This document shows positions 1 through 8,727 of a DNA stretch of 64,000 bases, in pieces (within the stretch, counting starts at the first letter, position 1; each line of letters starts with the position of its first letter). This DNA comes from Porphyromonadaceae bacterium UBA2751 (GTDB lineage Bacteria > Bacteroidota > Bacteroidia > Bacteroidales > Muribaculaceae). The DNA is taken from contig DEJJ01000032.1 of the NCBI GenBank assembly GCA_002353285.1, forward strand, positions 78,295 to 142,294, written 5' to 3'. A model generated the notes under the pieces. It made no database searches. It saw only the letters and a program-made list of their open reading frames with translations, and had not been told where the DNA came from. A program made the translations under genes and the position numbers.

Positions 1-1776
1 AATTCTCCAATTTCACCCATCGAGGACTTCGATTGGGAGGCCTTTGAGCGTGGTGAAACCAAAAAAAATGAGTCTTACGAGGCTCTGGAAGCCGCCTACG
101 ACAAGTCGCTTGGCGCTATCAAGGACAAAGAAGTAACCGAAGGTACTGTTATCTCTATCAACAAGCGCGAGGTAGTAGTTAACATTGGCTACAAGTCAGA
201 CGGTATCATTCCATTTAACGAGTTCCGTTACAACCCCGACCTCAAGGTTGGCGACACCGTTGAGGTGTTTGTCGAGAACCAGGAGGACAGCAAGGGCCAG
301 CTCGTGCTCTCGCACAAGAAGGCACGCACTGCTAAGAGTTGGGAGCGCGTTAACCAGGCGCTTGAAAATGATGAAATCATCAAGGGTTACATCAAGTGTC
401 GCACTAAGGGCGGTATGATCGTTGATGTATTTGGCATCGAGGCTTTCTTGCCTGGCAGCCAAATCGACGTCAAGCCCATCCGCGACTACGACATGTTTGT
501 CGACAAGACAATGGAATTCAAGGTTGTGAAAATCAACCAAGAGTACAAGAACGTTGTTGTTTCGCACAAGGCTCTCATCGAGGCCGAGCTTGAGCAGCAG
601 CGCAAGGAAATCATCGCTAAGCTCGAGAAGGGTCAAGTGCTCGAGGGTACCGTTAAGAACATCACCAGCTATGGCGTATTCATCGACCTCGGTGGCGTTG
701 ACGGTCTTATCCACATCACCGACCTCTCGTGGGGACGCGTTAGCAATCCTGCCGACATCGTTGAACCCGACCAGAAGCTCAACGTTGTCATCCTCGACTT
801 CGACGAGGAGAAGAAGCGCATCGCACTTGGTCTCAAGCAGCTCCAGCCACATCCATGGGACAAGCTCGACGAGAACCTCAAGGTGGGCGACAAGGTTAAG
901 GGCAAGGTTGTTGTCATGACCGACTACGGCGCATTTGTTGAGATCGCTCCTGGCGTTGAGGGTCTTATCCACGTGAGCGAGATGAGCTGGTCGCAGCACC
1001 TGCGCAGTGCTCAGGACTTCCTCAAGGTGGGCGACGAGGTAGAGGCAGTGATCCTCACACTCGACCGCGACGAGCGCAAGATGTCGCTTGGCATCAAGCA
1101 GCTCAAGGAGAATCCTTGGGACAAGATCGAGGAGCGCTACCCAGTGGGCTCGAAGCACAATGCCAAGGTTCGCAACTTCACCAACTTTGGTGTATTTGTT
1201 GAGCTTGAGGAAGGCGTTGACGGCCTTATCCACATCAGCGACCTCAGCTGGACCAAGAAGATCAAGCACCCAAGCGAGTTCACTCAGATTGGTGCCGACA
1301 TCGAGGTTGTTGTTCTTGAAATCGACAAGGACAACCGTCGACTCAGCCTTGGCCACAAGCAGCTCGAGGACAATCCTTGGGACAACTTCGAGACCATCTA
1401 CACCGTGGGCAGCATCCACGAGGGCACTATCACCGAGCTCCTCGACAAGGGCGCTGTTATCAGCCTGCCTTACGGAGTTGAAGGCTTCGCCACTCCCAAG
1501 CACCTTGTTAAGGAAGACGGCACTCCTGCCAAGCAGGACGAGACCCTCCAGTTCAAGGTTATCGAGTTCAACAAGGACGCTAAGCGCATCATCTTGAGCC
1601 ACAGCCGCATCTTCGAGGATGAGCAGAAGGCCGAGGCTCGCAAGGCTCGCAAGGCCGCTGGCAAGCAGCAGGCCGAGGAGCAGCCTGTAGCACAGTCGAG
1701 CAACATCGAGAAGACCACTCTGGGCGACATCGATGCTCTCGCCGAGCTTAAGCAGAAACTCGAGAAGGGCGAGTAA
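1..1776 (+). CDS. rpsA: 30S ribosomal protein S1 (5' end outside window)
   Basis: The reading frame is open from the first base, so the start codon lies upstream. About 591 residues are visible, and the first ones resemble the usual N-terminus of Bacteroidetes S1, so only a few residues are probably missing. Six S1/OB-fold repeats can be read. The clearest carry the pattern YGVFIDLGGVDGLIHITDLSW (around residues 222-244), with two close variants after it. The first two and the last repeat are more divergent. S1 binds mRNA on the small ribosomal subunit. The tail is rich in Ala, Lys and Gln and ends shortly before a strong terminator. Codon use is strongly biased, as expected of a highly expressed gene. 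Confidence 0.97.
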   Translation, partial: NSPISPIEDFDWEAFERGETKKNESYEALEAAYDKSLGAIKDKEVTEGTVISINKREVVVNIGYKSDGIIPFNEFRYNPDLKVGDTVEVFVENQEDSKGQLVLSHKKARTAKSWERVNQALENDEIIKGYIKCRTKGGMIVDVFGIEAFLPGSQIDVKPIRDYDMFVDKTMEFKVVKINQEYKNVVVSHKALIEAELEQQRKEIIAKLEKGQVLEGTVKNITSYGVFIDLGGVDGLIHITDLSWGRVSNPADIVEPDQKLNVVILDFDEEKKRIALGLKQLQPHPWDKLDENLKVGDKVKGKVVVMTDYGAFVEIAPGVEGLIHVSEMSWSQHLRSAQDFLKVGDEVEAVILTLDRDERKMSLGIKQLKENPWDKIEERYPVGSKHNAKVRNFTNFGVFVELEEGVDGLIHISDLSWTKKIKHPSEFTQIGADIEVVVLEIDKDNRRLSLGHKQLEDNPWDNFETIYTVGSIHEGTITELLDKGAVISLPYGVEGFATPKHLVKEDGTPAKQDETLQFKVIEFNKDAKRIILSHSRIFEDEQKAEARKARKAAGKQQAEEQPVAQSSNIEKTTLGDIDALAELKQKLEKGE

Positions 1777-1821
1777 CAACACACAACTTGTGTCTCGCTA
1801 CTTCACGTAGCACAATCCACT

Positions 1822-1864
1822 AAAAAAAGCGCCAGCCGCACAACCGCGGCATGGCGCTTTTTCC
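1822..1864. terminator. Bidirectional intrinsic terminator between rpsA and maf
   Basis: The arms AAAGCGCCA (1826-1834) and TGGCGCTTT (1852-1860) enclose an inner GCCGC/GCGGC stem. A-runs precede and T-runs follow, so it can stop rpsA on the plus strand and the kdsC-maf transcript on the minus strand. Confidence 0.9.
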
Positions 1865-1887
1865 TTTTAACCCCTAATCGGCCTGAA

Positions 1888-2487
1888 TTATGCATTGTGA
1901 ATTATGCATTTATCAAGCTCATTATACAGCCTGTGCAGTGGCAGCCCCATCACATTGTAGAAGCTGCCGCTGATGTGACGCACACCCATGCACCCTATCC
2001 ACTCCTGGATGCCATAGGCGCCAGCCTTGTCGAGAGGGCGATAGTTGTCAACATAATAATCAATGTCCTCATCGCTCAGCGGGGCAAACTCCACATCGGT
2101 CACCGCGCTAAACGAGCGCATGGCTCCCTCAGTAACGATAGTCACTCCCGTCACCACTTTATGGGTCTTACCCGAGAGGGCACGCAGCATGCGCCGCGCG
2201 TCGTCGGCATCGTGGGGTTTCCCCAGCACCTCGTTGCCCAGTATCACCACCGTGTCAGCAGTGATGATGAGCTCATCGCTCGCCATCTCGGCACGATAGG
2301 CCTCGGCCTTCTTGCGCGAGATATACTCTGCTATCTCCAGCACAGGCAGTTGAGCTGGATAGCTCTCGTCAATCCCATTGATGGTGCGCACCTCAAAGTC
2401 GATGCCCAAGTCGGCAAGCAACTCCCGCCGCCGTGGCGAGTTACTCGCCAGCACCACCTTATATCGTTTCAATAAATCAAGAAGCAT
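1888..2487 (-). CDS. maf: Maf-family nucleoside triphosphate pyrophosphatase
   Basis: This 199-residue protein opens with the Maf signature ASNSPRRRELL (residues 14-24). It continues with the conserved DESYP, the ITADTVV strand carrying the catalytic aspartate, and GKTHKVVTG. Family members hydrolyse non-canonical or pyrimidine NTPs (dTTP/UTP type) to monophosphates in the cytoplasm. Length matches the family. The last residues (CIIHNA) are encoded by a TGCATAATTCACAATGCAT-type AT-rich repeat, so the 3' end has been built from repeat sequence. It follows kdsC on the same strand, separated by a nonamer repeat, and is probably transcribed with it. Confidence 0.93.
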   Translation of the reverse strand: MLLDLLKRYKVVLASNSPRRRELLADLGIDFEVRTINGIDESYPAQLPVLEIAEYISRKKAEAYRAEMASDELIITADTVVILGNEVLGKPHDADDARRMLRALSGKTHKVVTGVTIVTEGAMRSFSAVTDVEFAPLSDEDIDYYVDNYRPLDKAGAYGIQEWIGCMGVRHISGSFYNVMGLPLHRLYNELDKCIIHNA

Positions 2488-2510
2488 ATCGATAATTTAG
2501 TGTTTGTTTT

Positions 2511-2615
2511 CTAGAAGACCTAGAAATCCTAGACTTTCTAGTTGTTCCAGAAGTTCTAGATTGAGTATTGTGCATTATGCATTGTGCATTATGAATTAAG
2601 CATTGTGCATTTAAA
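2511..2615. repeat. CTAG nonamer array and GCATTATGCAT-type repeat between kdsC and maf
   Basis: CTAG (once CCAG) recurs at exactly 9-bp steps at 2511, 2520, 2529, 2538, 2547 and 2556. It is followed by near-repeats of GCATTATGCATTGTGCAT up to about 2612. Related AT-rich sequence overlaps the maf stop codon at about 1886-1912. A second 9-bp CTAG array lies after pepD. Confidence 0.8.
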
Positions 2616-2622
2616 TTTGGCG

Positions 2623-3132
2623 TTACCAGCCGAAGGCGTGCTCATCGTCCATCCACATGCCTTGGGCTGTGAGCACTTTCTCAATCACATCGCGAGCCAC
2701 ACCATGGCCGCCATCCCATGGCGAGATGTAGTCGGCAATCTCCTTCACCTGCCATGCAGCATCGGCGGGTGCCACGCTATAGCCCGCAGCCTGCATCACA
2801 TGCAAGTCGGGGATGTCGTCGCCCACGAATATCACCTCGCTCGCGTCGAGGCCAGTGTCATCGAGCCAGCGCTCAAAGAGCGGCAACTTGAACTGCGCAC
2901 CCATGAACACGTCATCCACGCCCAGGGCACGGTAGCGCAGCGCCACAGCCCTGGAGCGCCCGCCACTGATAATGGCAAGCCGCAACCCCTTCTTCACCGC
3001 CAGCTGGATGGCATAGCCATCCTTCACGTTAAGCAACCGGCAAGGCTCGCCGTCCTCACTCATCGGGATGGTGCACGGCGACAGCACTCCATCCACGTCA
3101 AATGCTATTCCACGTATTTCTGTCAAGTCCAT
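2623..3132 (-). CDS. kdsC: 3-deoxy-D-manno-octulosonate 8-phosphate phosphatase (KdsC/YrbI, HAD superfamily)
   Basis: This 169-residue protein is of typical KdsC length. HAD motif I is FDVDGVLSPC near residues 11-20, with the two aspartates of DxD. The ISGGRSRAVALR segment matches motif II, and VGDDIPDL matches motif IV. KdsC removes the phosphate from KDO-8-P in the cytoplasmic pathway to the KDO sugar of the LPS inner core. A Bacteroidetes promoter lies 20 bp upstream, and maf follows on the same strand. Confidence 0.92.
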   Translation of the reverse strand: MDLTEIRGIAFDVDGVLSPCTIPMSEDGEPCRLLNVKDGYAIQLAVKKGLRLAIISGGRSRAVALRYRALGVDDVFMGAQFKLPLFERWLDDTGLDASEVIFVGDDIPDLHVMQAAGYSVAPADAAWQVKEIADYISPWDGGHGVARDVIEKVLTAQGMWMDDEHAFGW

Positions 3133-3152
3133 ATTGCTAAGATTATTTCAGG

Positions 3153-3183
3153 CAAAGATAAAGATTTATTTTATGATAGGCAA
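3153..3183 (-). promoter_or_regulatory. Promoter of kdsC-maf
   Basis: Read on the minus strand, TTG (3183-3181), a 20-bp spacer and TATCTTTG (3160-3153) match the Bacteroidetes housekeeping -33/-7 form. The start codon is about 20 bp downstream. Confidence 0.75.
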
Positions 3184-3185
3184 AA

Positions 3186-3226
3186 AATGAGGCACCCACC
3201 TTATTAAGCGAGTGCCACATTTTTAA
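3186..3226 (-). terminator. Probable terminator after the 1134-residue secreted protein
   Basis: On the minus strand GGCACTC and GGGTGCC form a short stem followed by CTCATTTTTT, 16 bp past the stop codon of the large gene. The stem is short, so this is a moderate call. Confidence 0.5.
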
Positions 3227-3241
3227 GATTGTAAGAGTGTA

Positions 3242-6200
3242 TTACTTGATAACCTTGCTAGTGGTTGTACTACCGTCACTATAGCGAGTAACCACGATGT
3301 TCACACCCTTGAATGGCTTGCTGCTGCGCATGCCAGCAACGTTGACATATTCAATACCAACCACTTGTGCCTCGGTGCCAACTGTATTGATTGCAGTCAT
3401 TGGACTGCTGGCTTGCAGATCAATAGGTTGAATCTTTATGACTGTAGAAGCAGCTTGATTTGGCTTGATTGCCCTTGTGGCTGGCGAGCCGTAAGTTTTG
3501 TCATTGCGTTGAACAATAATATGGAACTCATATTGATTGTTGGGAGTTGCAAGAGCTGCAGCATCGAGATTGTCGAGCTGGTTGCCATATTTGTTTAAAT
3601 CCCACATTCCAATGCGTGCTGCACCACTGAATGGATTATTGTTGGGGATTACCATTATTTGGTTAGGTTTATCCCACATTGCATAGGTGATAATGGCGTA
3701 TTCCTGAATCTTAGGATTCAAAAAATAATAAGTAGTATTGCCAACGGTTGGTCCAACATTTTCACCAATTTTGAGGTTGCCTTCAATGAAGTTGGCGGTA
3801 CAATAGTGGTTAGGAACGTATTCTGGAGCTTCGGTAAGAGACAAGTTGCTCTTCACCTTAATCTTATAGTTAACATCGTCGGTATACTCACCAGTAATTG
3901 AACCAGCCTCAATGTAATGCTCCACGCCTGCTTGAGCGCGTGTTTCGCCATCATCAAAACCTGAGAAGTCGAGCTCTACCCAGTTGCTCTGGTCCCAGCC
4001 ACCTACACGTTTGCAGTGGTCGTCGTTCATCAGGAAGTCAACTTGACCAGTGTTTGGAGTAGTATTAACAATCGAGATATTGCCAAGGTCTTTACACCAC
4101 AGGCTAGTGCCTTGTGCATAAACGCCCTGCAGTTTGTTGCTCACTGTGTAGGTGTTGTCCTTCTTGCCATTCTCCTCAATCCAGTGCAGAGGAGTGTCGA
4201 TAACCTTGTAGTAGCCAGTGTTGCTTGCAACAATCCAACCAATATAGTTCCAACCCTCAAGTTTAGTCACAGTCTCGCCCTCGTTAACCACGTCGAGAGT
4301 GGCAATCTGAGTGGTGCTTGCACCTGCACTTTCAGATGTGGTAGTGCTGCCATCAATTGTGGCCTTGTACATGAAGTTTGCGTCGTCCTCGTCAGGATTG
4401 ATAGCCTTAATCTTGTTGTAGAGATCCCCCTGAAGTGATACCAACTGATGCTGAGGAACCTCAACAGCACTAGCCGCATCAGCACCACCAGCAGGAGCGA
4501 AAGTGAGAGAGATAGGAGTCTTCTCTATCTTCAGCTGGTTTACTTTTAGGTTTCCTTTTTGTTCGCTTGCACTTGTGCCGACGTATATGCGATAAATTCC
4601 AGCTTTGATTTTGAATGCATTATCATAGTATGTTTCACCATTTTGGTCATTTGTTCCATAGCACAAATAAGCATCACCAGTATTTTCGTCCACTATTTTA
4701 TTGTTATAAACAGCACCGCCACGATTACCTTGGATTGCACCCCAAGCTGCAGGACTGTCTGCTGGAAATTGTGAATCGTTAGGATTCGCTTTGATGTTCC
4801 ATGTAACACCAAAGTAACCATATTCGTCATAGTTCTCGGTATCTCCCAGTTGACCTATGCCCTTGAAGTACACATCGATGTAGTATTCATCGGTTTCGTT
4901 GTTGTAGTTGAATCGTGGACCAAAGGTGTGCCAAGTTTCATTGCCGTTGGCAGTACCCAAGAGCCACAGCGGTGCCTTGGAGCTGTCGAAGAAGTAGGCG
5001 GTAATCGTCACATCGGCATCGGGCATGACGAAGTTGTAGTTTCCAAGCTGGTCGGCAGCGATAGTGGTCTCAGTGTCAGCAACATGGTCTTTTACAGTGA
5101 CATACGATAGTTCATAGTATCCATTTTCTTCGTTCTCTATATCAATAAGATTAGGCGTCACCTTAAATACAACATTCTCGCCCTCGTAGGACATTACGTT
5201 ATCATTCTGGACTAAATATCCATCGGTGAGGAAAATATTGCCACATCGATTACTTGGTTTTATCTCCATGGTGATATTATGATACTGCACCTGCTCGAAT
5301 TCAGCATAGATACGAACATCTGAGGCTGGCATTGAGAAAGCATAATTTTGTCCCAATGTAGTGGTTGTCACAGTTGGGGTTATTACACTATTGTCGCTCA
5401 GATTGGTGATGGTAACATTCTTGACCTTGTAACCTTCGGCTGGTGCCACAATGAAGGTGACGTTGTCCATCATCTGAGAGTAATTGTGTTCTCCATCAAT
5501 TACAACACCATCACGGAGTGTTATAGTACCATTTCCATCTGTTTCAGCAAAGACATCGTATTTTTGCGCTGGTTTGTATAAGAATACGCGCTGCTGGCCA
5601 ACATAGCTATTGTTGTTTTGAATATTTCTAAATTGCCCTCCACCATTGTAATGGCGAATGCGATGACCACTTATTCCTTTATATCCCATTTGGGCATAGT
5701 AATCAAAACCATTAGTTCCACCTGTTTGACTACCGTAAATACCAATTGATGCAAGAGCATAATCAGTGTTACTCGGCAGGGTCATACCATTGGTTCGTGA
5801 TAACCTGTATGTTGTATAAGCACTGTTTCCAGAACCAATAGTTTCTTGTGAATTTGAAGATTCTGTTCTGAAATAGGCTCCACCTGCGATGATATAGTAT
5901 GGGTAACTGCCATCATTGCTATCAGCAAATCTCAACAACATAACGTCACCTGTTGATTTTGCCAAGAAGCCGTTATTATACAGATCAACGGGGGTTGACA
6001 AAAAATGCCCTGAAGTTGACTCGTCCACTTGATTGCTGCTTAACGCGTCTCCTGTCATGTTAGAGCTATTCAGTCTATGCACAAGCATATATGTCTTATC
6101 TCCAGAGACAATTTGCTTAGATTCGGTAACAAGTTCATACATGTCGCCATCTTCTTTGTCAATCGTAATCTCAATATAGGCAAAGCGAACTGGATGACCT

Positions 6201-6646
6201 TGACACTTGATTGTAAGCTGTTGTCCAATAGGCAAACCATCAGGATAAGTTGGTGAACTTTTCCATTCCGCCATATATGTGCTATTATTATGTGGCGTAG
6301 TTAGTGTTCCTGCAACCACATTGTTGACAGATGTGTTGGGAGCAATGTACATTGTGGTTGGACCCCAATAGAACGAGTCGTTGTCGCCCTCTACCGCGTT
6401 GTCCAAGCAGCGGAATACAATTCTTTTAATCTTAAAATTGAAAGATCTAAAATTAATCTGGTCATAGTGCCTCTGCACCATGAATCCTTCATTGTTCATG
6501 CCGCCACTCATCTCCATCTTAACGCCACCTTTTGAGGTATAGTAAACACCACTGGCATCGTTTGATGTGATGAGAATCGTTTGCTCTCCTGCCCACATTG
6601 GCACAGCCAGGGCTAGGAGCATAAGAATGGTTAGGATTTTTCTCAT
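3242..6646 (-). CDS. Large secreted protein with bacterial-repeat domains and a type IX-like C-terminal tail
   Basis: The protein has 1134 residues. A signal peptide ends at PMWA-GEQ (about residue 19). Around residues 360-450 and 455-555 there are two modules of the 'bacterial repeat' type (valine-rich strands, each ending in a PASDVRIYAEF- or PDADVTITAYF-like strand). The rest is beta-rich with many Asn, Gly and Tyr and no recognisable catalytic motif. The C-terminus (NVAGMRSSKPFKGVNIVV and a final VIK) looks like the sorting tail of type IX secretion cargo. It is probably exported to the cell surface. It has its own promoter and about 140 nt of leader. The substrate or partner is not evident. 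Confidence 0.85.
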   Translation of the reverse strand: MRKILTILMLLALAVPMWAGEQTILITSNDASGVYYTSKGGVKMEMSGGMNNEGFMVQRHYDQINFRSFNFKIKRIVFRCLDNAVEGDNDSFYWGPTTMYIAPNTSVNNVVAGTLTTPHNNSTYMAEWKSSPTYPDGLPIGQQLTIKCQGHPVRFAYIEITIDKEDGDMYELVTESKQIVSGDKTYMLVHRLNSSNMTGDALSSNQVDESTSGHFLSTPVDLYNNGFLAKSTGDVMLLRFADSNDGSYPYYIIAGGAYFRTESSNSQETIGSGNSAYTTYRLSRTNGMTLPSNTDYALASIGIYGSQTGGTNGFDYYAQMGYKGISGHRIRHYNGGGQFRNIQNNNSYVGQQRVFLYKPAQKYDVFAETDGNGTITLRDGVVIDGEHNYSQMMDNVTFIVAPAEGYKVKNVTITNLSDNSVITPTVTTTTLGQNYAFSMPASDVRIYAEFEQVQYHNITMEIKPSNRCGNIFLTDGYLVQNDNVMSYEGENVVFKVTPNLIDIENEENGYYELSYVTVKDHVADTETTIAADQLGNYNFVMPDADVTITAYFFDSSKAPLWLLGTANGNETWHTFGPRFNYNNETDEYYIDVYFKGIGQLGDTENYDEYGYFGVTWNIKANPNDSQFPADSPAAWGAIQGNRGGAVYNNKIVDENTGDAYLCYGTNDQNGETYYDNAFKIKAGIYRIYVGTSASEQKGNLKVNQLKIEKTPISLTFAPAGGADAASAVEVPQHQLVSLQGDLYNKIKAINPDEDDANFMYKATIDGSTTTSESAGASTTQIATLDVVNEGETVTKLEGWNYIGWIVASNTGYYKVIDTPLHWIEENGKKDNTYTVSNKLQGVYAQGTSLWCKDLGNISIVNTTPNTGQVDFLMNDDHCKRVGGWDQSNWVELDFSGFDDGETRAQAGVEHYIEAGSITGEYTDDVNYKIKVKSNLSLTEAPEYVPNHYCTANFIEGNLKIGENVGPTVGNTTYYFLNPKIQEYAIITYAMWDKPNQIMVIPNNNPFSGAARIGMWDLNKYGNQLDNLDAAALATPNNQYEFHIIVQRNDKTYGSPATRAIKPNQAASTVIKIQPIDLQASSPMTAINTVGTEAQVVGIEYVNVAGMRSSKPFKGVNIVVTRYSDGSTTTSKVIK

Positions 6647-6960
6647 GATTGTGTAAGTATTTAGATTAATAAATTTTGTTTGGTGTAAAAAAATATGGCG
6701 TGTCGTTATAAAATACGGTAAATAAGTATGGTCAATTATTTAAGCGGTAAATAATATGAACAAGCAATTCGTGTTTCTAATAAAAAACTCGCAAATCTAC
6801 TAATTTTCACACAAATATGCAAGAATTTGCAATAATTATTTCAACCAGTCTAGTGAATTAAATGATGAATTGAATGTAACATGCATCATCCACACTATTA
6901 TTTTCACCAACAATGTTACCACGGATAATTCACGGTAAAAAAACAGTCCCTCGCACGAGC
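6647..6960. other. AT-rich intergenic region with promoter and short direct repeat
   Basis: This 314-bp gap holds the promoter of the 1134-residue gene at 6792-6822 and a direct repeat CGGTAAATAA at 6717-6726 and 6750-6759 in the predicted leader. The left end of the YiiX gene has only a weak CTCG/CGAG hairpin with a T-run (about 6939-6960). No other gene is visible. Confidence 0.6.
6792..6822 (-). promoter_or_regulatory. Promoter of the 1134-residue secreted protein gene
   Basis: On the minus strand, TTG (6822-6820), a 20-bp spacer and TAGATTTG (6799-6792) are found. The predicted start of transcription near 6785 gives a leader of about 140 nt. Confidence 0.7.
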
Positions 6961-7608
6961 CTAAAACCTAAAAATCTCCATGAGCGAGTCGCAGCGCGCC
7001 ATGTCGCTGGGAAACACCACCTCGCCCTTGAAGAGTGGCAGGTCGATGGTGCTGCACTTGTCGCTGGCAAGGTCGATGCCCACACTCTCATAGGCTGCCT
7101 GCACCAGCTCGGTGCAGTACAGGCGACTGCGGTCATGCCAGTTGTAGCGGTCGTCGAAGGGCACCCCACGGCGGGCACAATCGCGTGCCCACATGGCGGC
7201 ACGATGGGCTGTGGCGCTGTCGCAATGCTGCAACCGCATGGCGGCACCACGTGTGGCTCGTGTGGTGAGGAAGAAGGTATCGACGGGTTCCACCTTCACC
7301 AGGTCAATTCCATTGGCACTCTCGCCCGGCACAGCGTGCACCACCTTCCAGGTGCCATTTTCACTGATGGCAATGCCAATGTGGGTGTACATTCCCTTGT
7401 TCTTGTCAATCTCAATCACGGCTTGGCTCGAGGCGCCCACACCACAGCGCAGCAGCAGGTCGCCATCGCGCAGCAGGTGTAGCGGCAACTCGGTGCGCAC
7501 CTTGCCACCGCTGTCACGGTCGCGCATGCACGACAACATGGCCACAAAGCACAACAAAGCCACAGTGAGTGGCTTTGCATTTCTTGTTAACCATGCCACA
7601 GGCCACAT
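6961..7608 (-). CDS. YiiX-like permuted NlpC/P60-fold cysteine hydrolase, putative lipoprotein
   Basis: The ATG at 7608 gives 215 residues. A hydrophobic N-terminus ends at LSC (Cys27), a plausible though weak lipobox. The permuted papain-like fold is marked by His76 in MYTHIGIAIS and Cys164-Thr-Glu166 in RLYCTELV, the catalytic order of the YiiX/YebB (DUF830) family. Members are thought to hydrolyse amide or ester bonds in peptides or lipids of the envelope, but the substrate is not known. The start codon overlaps the stop of the upstream DUF4359-like gene (TGATG), so the two are translationally coupled. Confidence 0.85.
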   Translation of the reverse strand: MWPVAWLTRNAKPLTVALLCFVAMLSCMRDRDSGGKVRTELPLHLLRDGDLLLRCGVGASSQAVIEIDKNKGMYTHIGIAISENGTWKVVHAVPGESANGIDLVKVEPVDTFFLTTRATRGAAMRLQHCDSATAHRAAMWARDCARRGVPFDDRYNWHDRSRLYCTELVQAAYESVGIDLASDKCSTIDLPLFKGEVVFPSDMARCDSLMEIFRF

Positions 7609-7991
7609 CACTCGCGGGCCTCGGGGTGGCGCTCAATCAAGGCTTTGGGAATCTCTTCCTCGTCGATGATTATCACCTTGTTAAACATTCCCAGGGTCAC
7701 CGCCTTGTCGTTGATCTTGCCTATCGACCACAGGCCATAATCCTGAACGTTGAACATTGGCTTCACCACCTTGTCCATCAGGTTGGCATTGGCGCCGCTA
7801 CTCATGTAGGCAGTGTACTGCGCCTGCTCTTCCTCGTTGAGGTCGATTTGCGACATGTCAAACTTGTTAAGGTAGTCGGCCACCACGTTCATGTGGTCGT
7901 TGCTCGAGGGATTGGTGAGCGACATTGCCACCGCCACGCAGGCAAATATTGCCGCGAGTATCAGGATTGTCCTTTTGATAGTCTTTCTCAT
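7608..7991 (-). CDS. Small membrane-anchored DUF4359-like protein
   Basis: The protein has 127 residues with one N-terminal membrane segment or signal anchor (about residues 7-24). TNPSSNDHMNVV and later DYGLWSIG resemble the NPS...Y and NYGLFS motifs of DUF4359 proteins. This is a family resemblance from memory, not a search result. It is the first gene of a two-gene operon with the YiiX-like hydrolase and overlaps it by one base. Function is unknown. A housekeeping promoter stands 40 bp upstream. Confidence 0.7.
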   Translation of the reverse strand: MRKTIKRTILILAAIFACVAVAMSLTNPSSNDHMNVVADYLNKFDMSQIDLNEEEQAQYTAYMSSGANANLMDKVVKPMFNVQDYGLWSIGKINDKAVTLGMFNKVIIIDEEEIPKALIERHPEARE

Positions 7992-8030
7992 TATGCAGTT
8001 TTGTTTGGTGATTACTAGTGATAAAGCTCA

Positions 8031-8061
8031 CAAAATTATACATTTTCTTCTAATTATGCAA
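8031..8061 (-). promoter_or_regulatory. Promoter of the DUF4359-YiiX operon
   Basis: On the minus strand, TTG (8061-8059), a 20-bp spacer and TAATTTTG (8038-8031) precede the start codon at 7991 by about 40 bp. Confidence 0.75.
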
Positions 8062-8070
8062 TATTATGCC

Positions 8071-8136
8071 AAAAAAGCCGCCCAAAACCAGCCACATTGC
8101 GTTGCGCATCAACGCGTGTGCCAGTCTTGAGCGGCA
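8071..8136 (-). terminator. Terminator of hsp20
   Basis: On the minus strand GCCGCTCAAGACTGGC pairs, with three G-U wobbles, with GCTGGTTTTGGGCGGC, which is followed by TTTTTT. A GCGTTG/CAACGC stem lies inside the loop. It is placed 34 bp past the hsp20 stop codon. Confidence 0.85.
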
Positions 8137-8169
8137 TTCAACTCTTGCTTTGCCCTGCGGGCGGCGCAT

Positions 8170-8607
8170 TTACTGAATCTCAATCATGGTGCGCTCCTTC
8201 TTCACCTCTTGAGGCTGGAGCTTGGGCAGCACCACCTTGAGCACGCCGTTTTCAACGGTGGCGCTGATGGCGTCGCGCTTCACGTCGTCGGGCAGCAGCA
8301 AGGTTTGGTGGAACTTGGTGTAAGAGAACTCACGGCGCAGGTAGTGGCCGGTCTCTTTGTCACCCTCGGTTTTCTCTACCTTCTTGTCGAGCTCAACCAC
8401 CAGGTTCTGATCCTCGTCGAGACTCACCTTGAAGTCCTCCTTAGTCATGCCGGGAGCTGCAAGCTCCACGTTATACTCGTTCTTCTTCTCTATTACGTTA
8501 ATAGCTGGTGCTGTGGTGTTGGTGTTCACCTTTGGCAAGAATTCGGTGTCGAAGAAGTCATTGAAAACATCGGGTAACCAGTTTGAGTTTCTACGTGCAA
8601 GTAACAT
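8170..8607 (-). CDS. hsp20: Small heat-shock protein (Hsp20/alpha-crystallin family)
   Basis: The protein has 145 residues. A short N-terminal arm is followed by an alpha-crystallin domain at about residues 34-131, closing with the conserved GVLKVVLPK (121-129). The C-terminal IEI (142-144) is the I-x-I motif used for oligomer assembly. Such proteins are ATP-independent holdases that bind unfolding proteins in the cytoplasm. It is a single-gene unit with its own terminator. No housekeeping promoter is visible upstream. Instead there is a sigma-54 promoter with upstream palindromes, which points to stress induction through an enhancer-binding protein. Confidence 0.95.
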   Translation of the reverse strand: MLLARRNSNWLPDVFNDFFDTEFLPKVNTNTTAPAINVIEKKNEYNVELAAPGMTKEDFKVSLDEDQNLVVELDKKVEKTEGDKETGHYLRREFSYTKFHQTLLLPDDVKRDAISATVENGVLKVVLPKLQPQEVKKERTMIEIQ

Positions 8608-8705
8608 AATTTTAATCTCCTATATTTTTTAAGTTGTTAATATTAAAGTTTTCTGCTCGGGTCACTGGGGCGAGGTGCCTCATTCGCGAGCTCACTTTAG
8701 TATAA

Positions 8706-8721
8706 TGCAACAACAGTGCCA
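8706..8721 (-). promoter_or_regulatory. Sigma-54 (RpoN) -24/-12 promoter of hsp20
   Basis: The minus strand reads TGGCACTGTTGTTGCA. This fits the sigma-54 consensus TGGCAC-N5-TTGC(A/T) apart from the optional G after TGGCAC, with the -24 GG and -12 GC at the required spacing. Transcription would start near 8695, leaving about 88 nt of leader. Confidence 0.85.
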
Positions 8722-8727
8722 ATGCCA

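Noticed and set aside
196..1782. A 528-codon open frame on the minus strand across rpsA
   Set aside because: It mirrors the strongly biased codons of rpsA, has no signal or domain and overlaps a certain ribosomal protein gene along its whole length.
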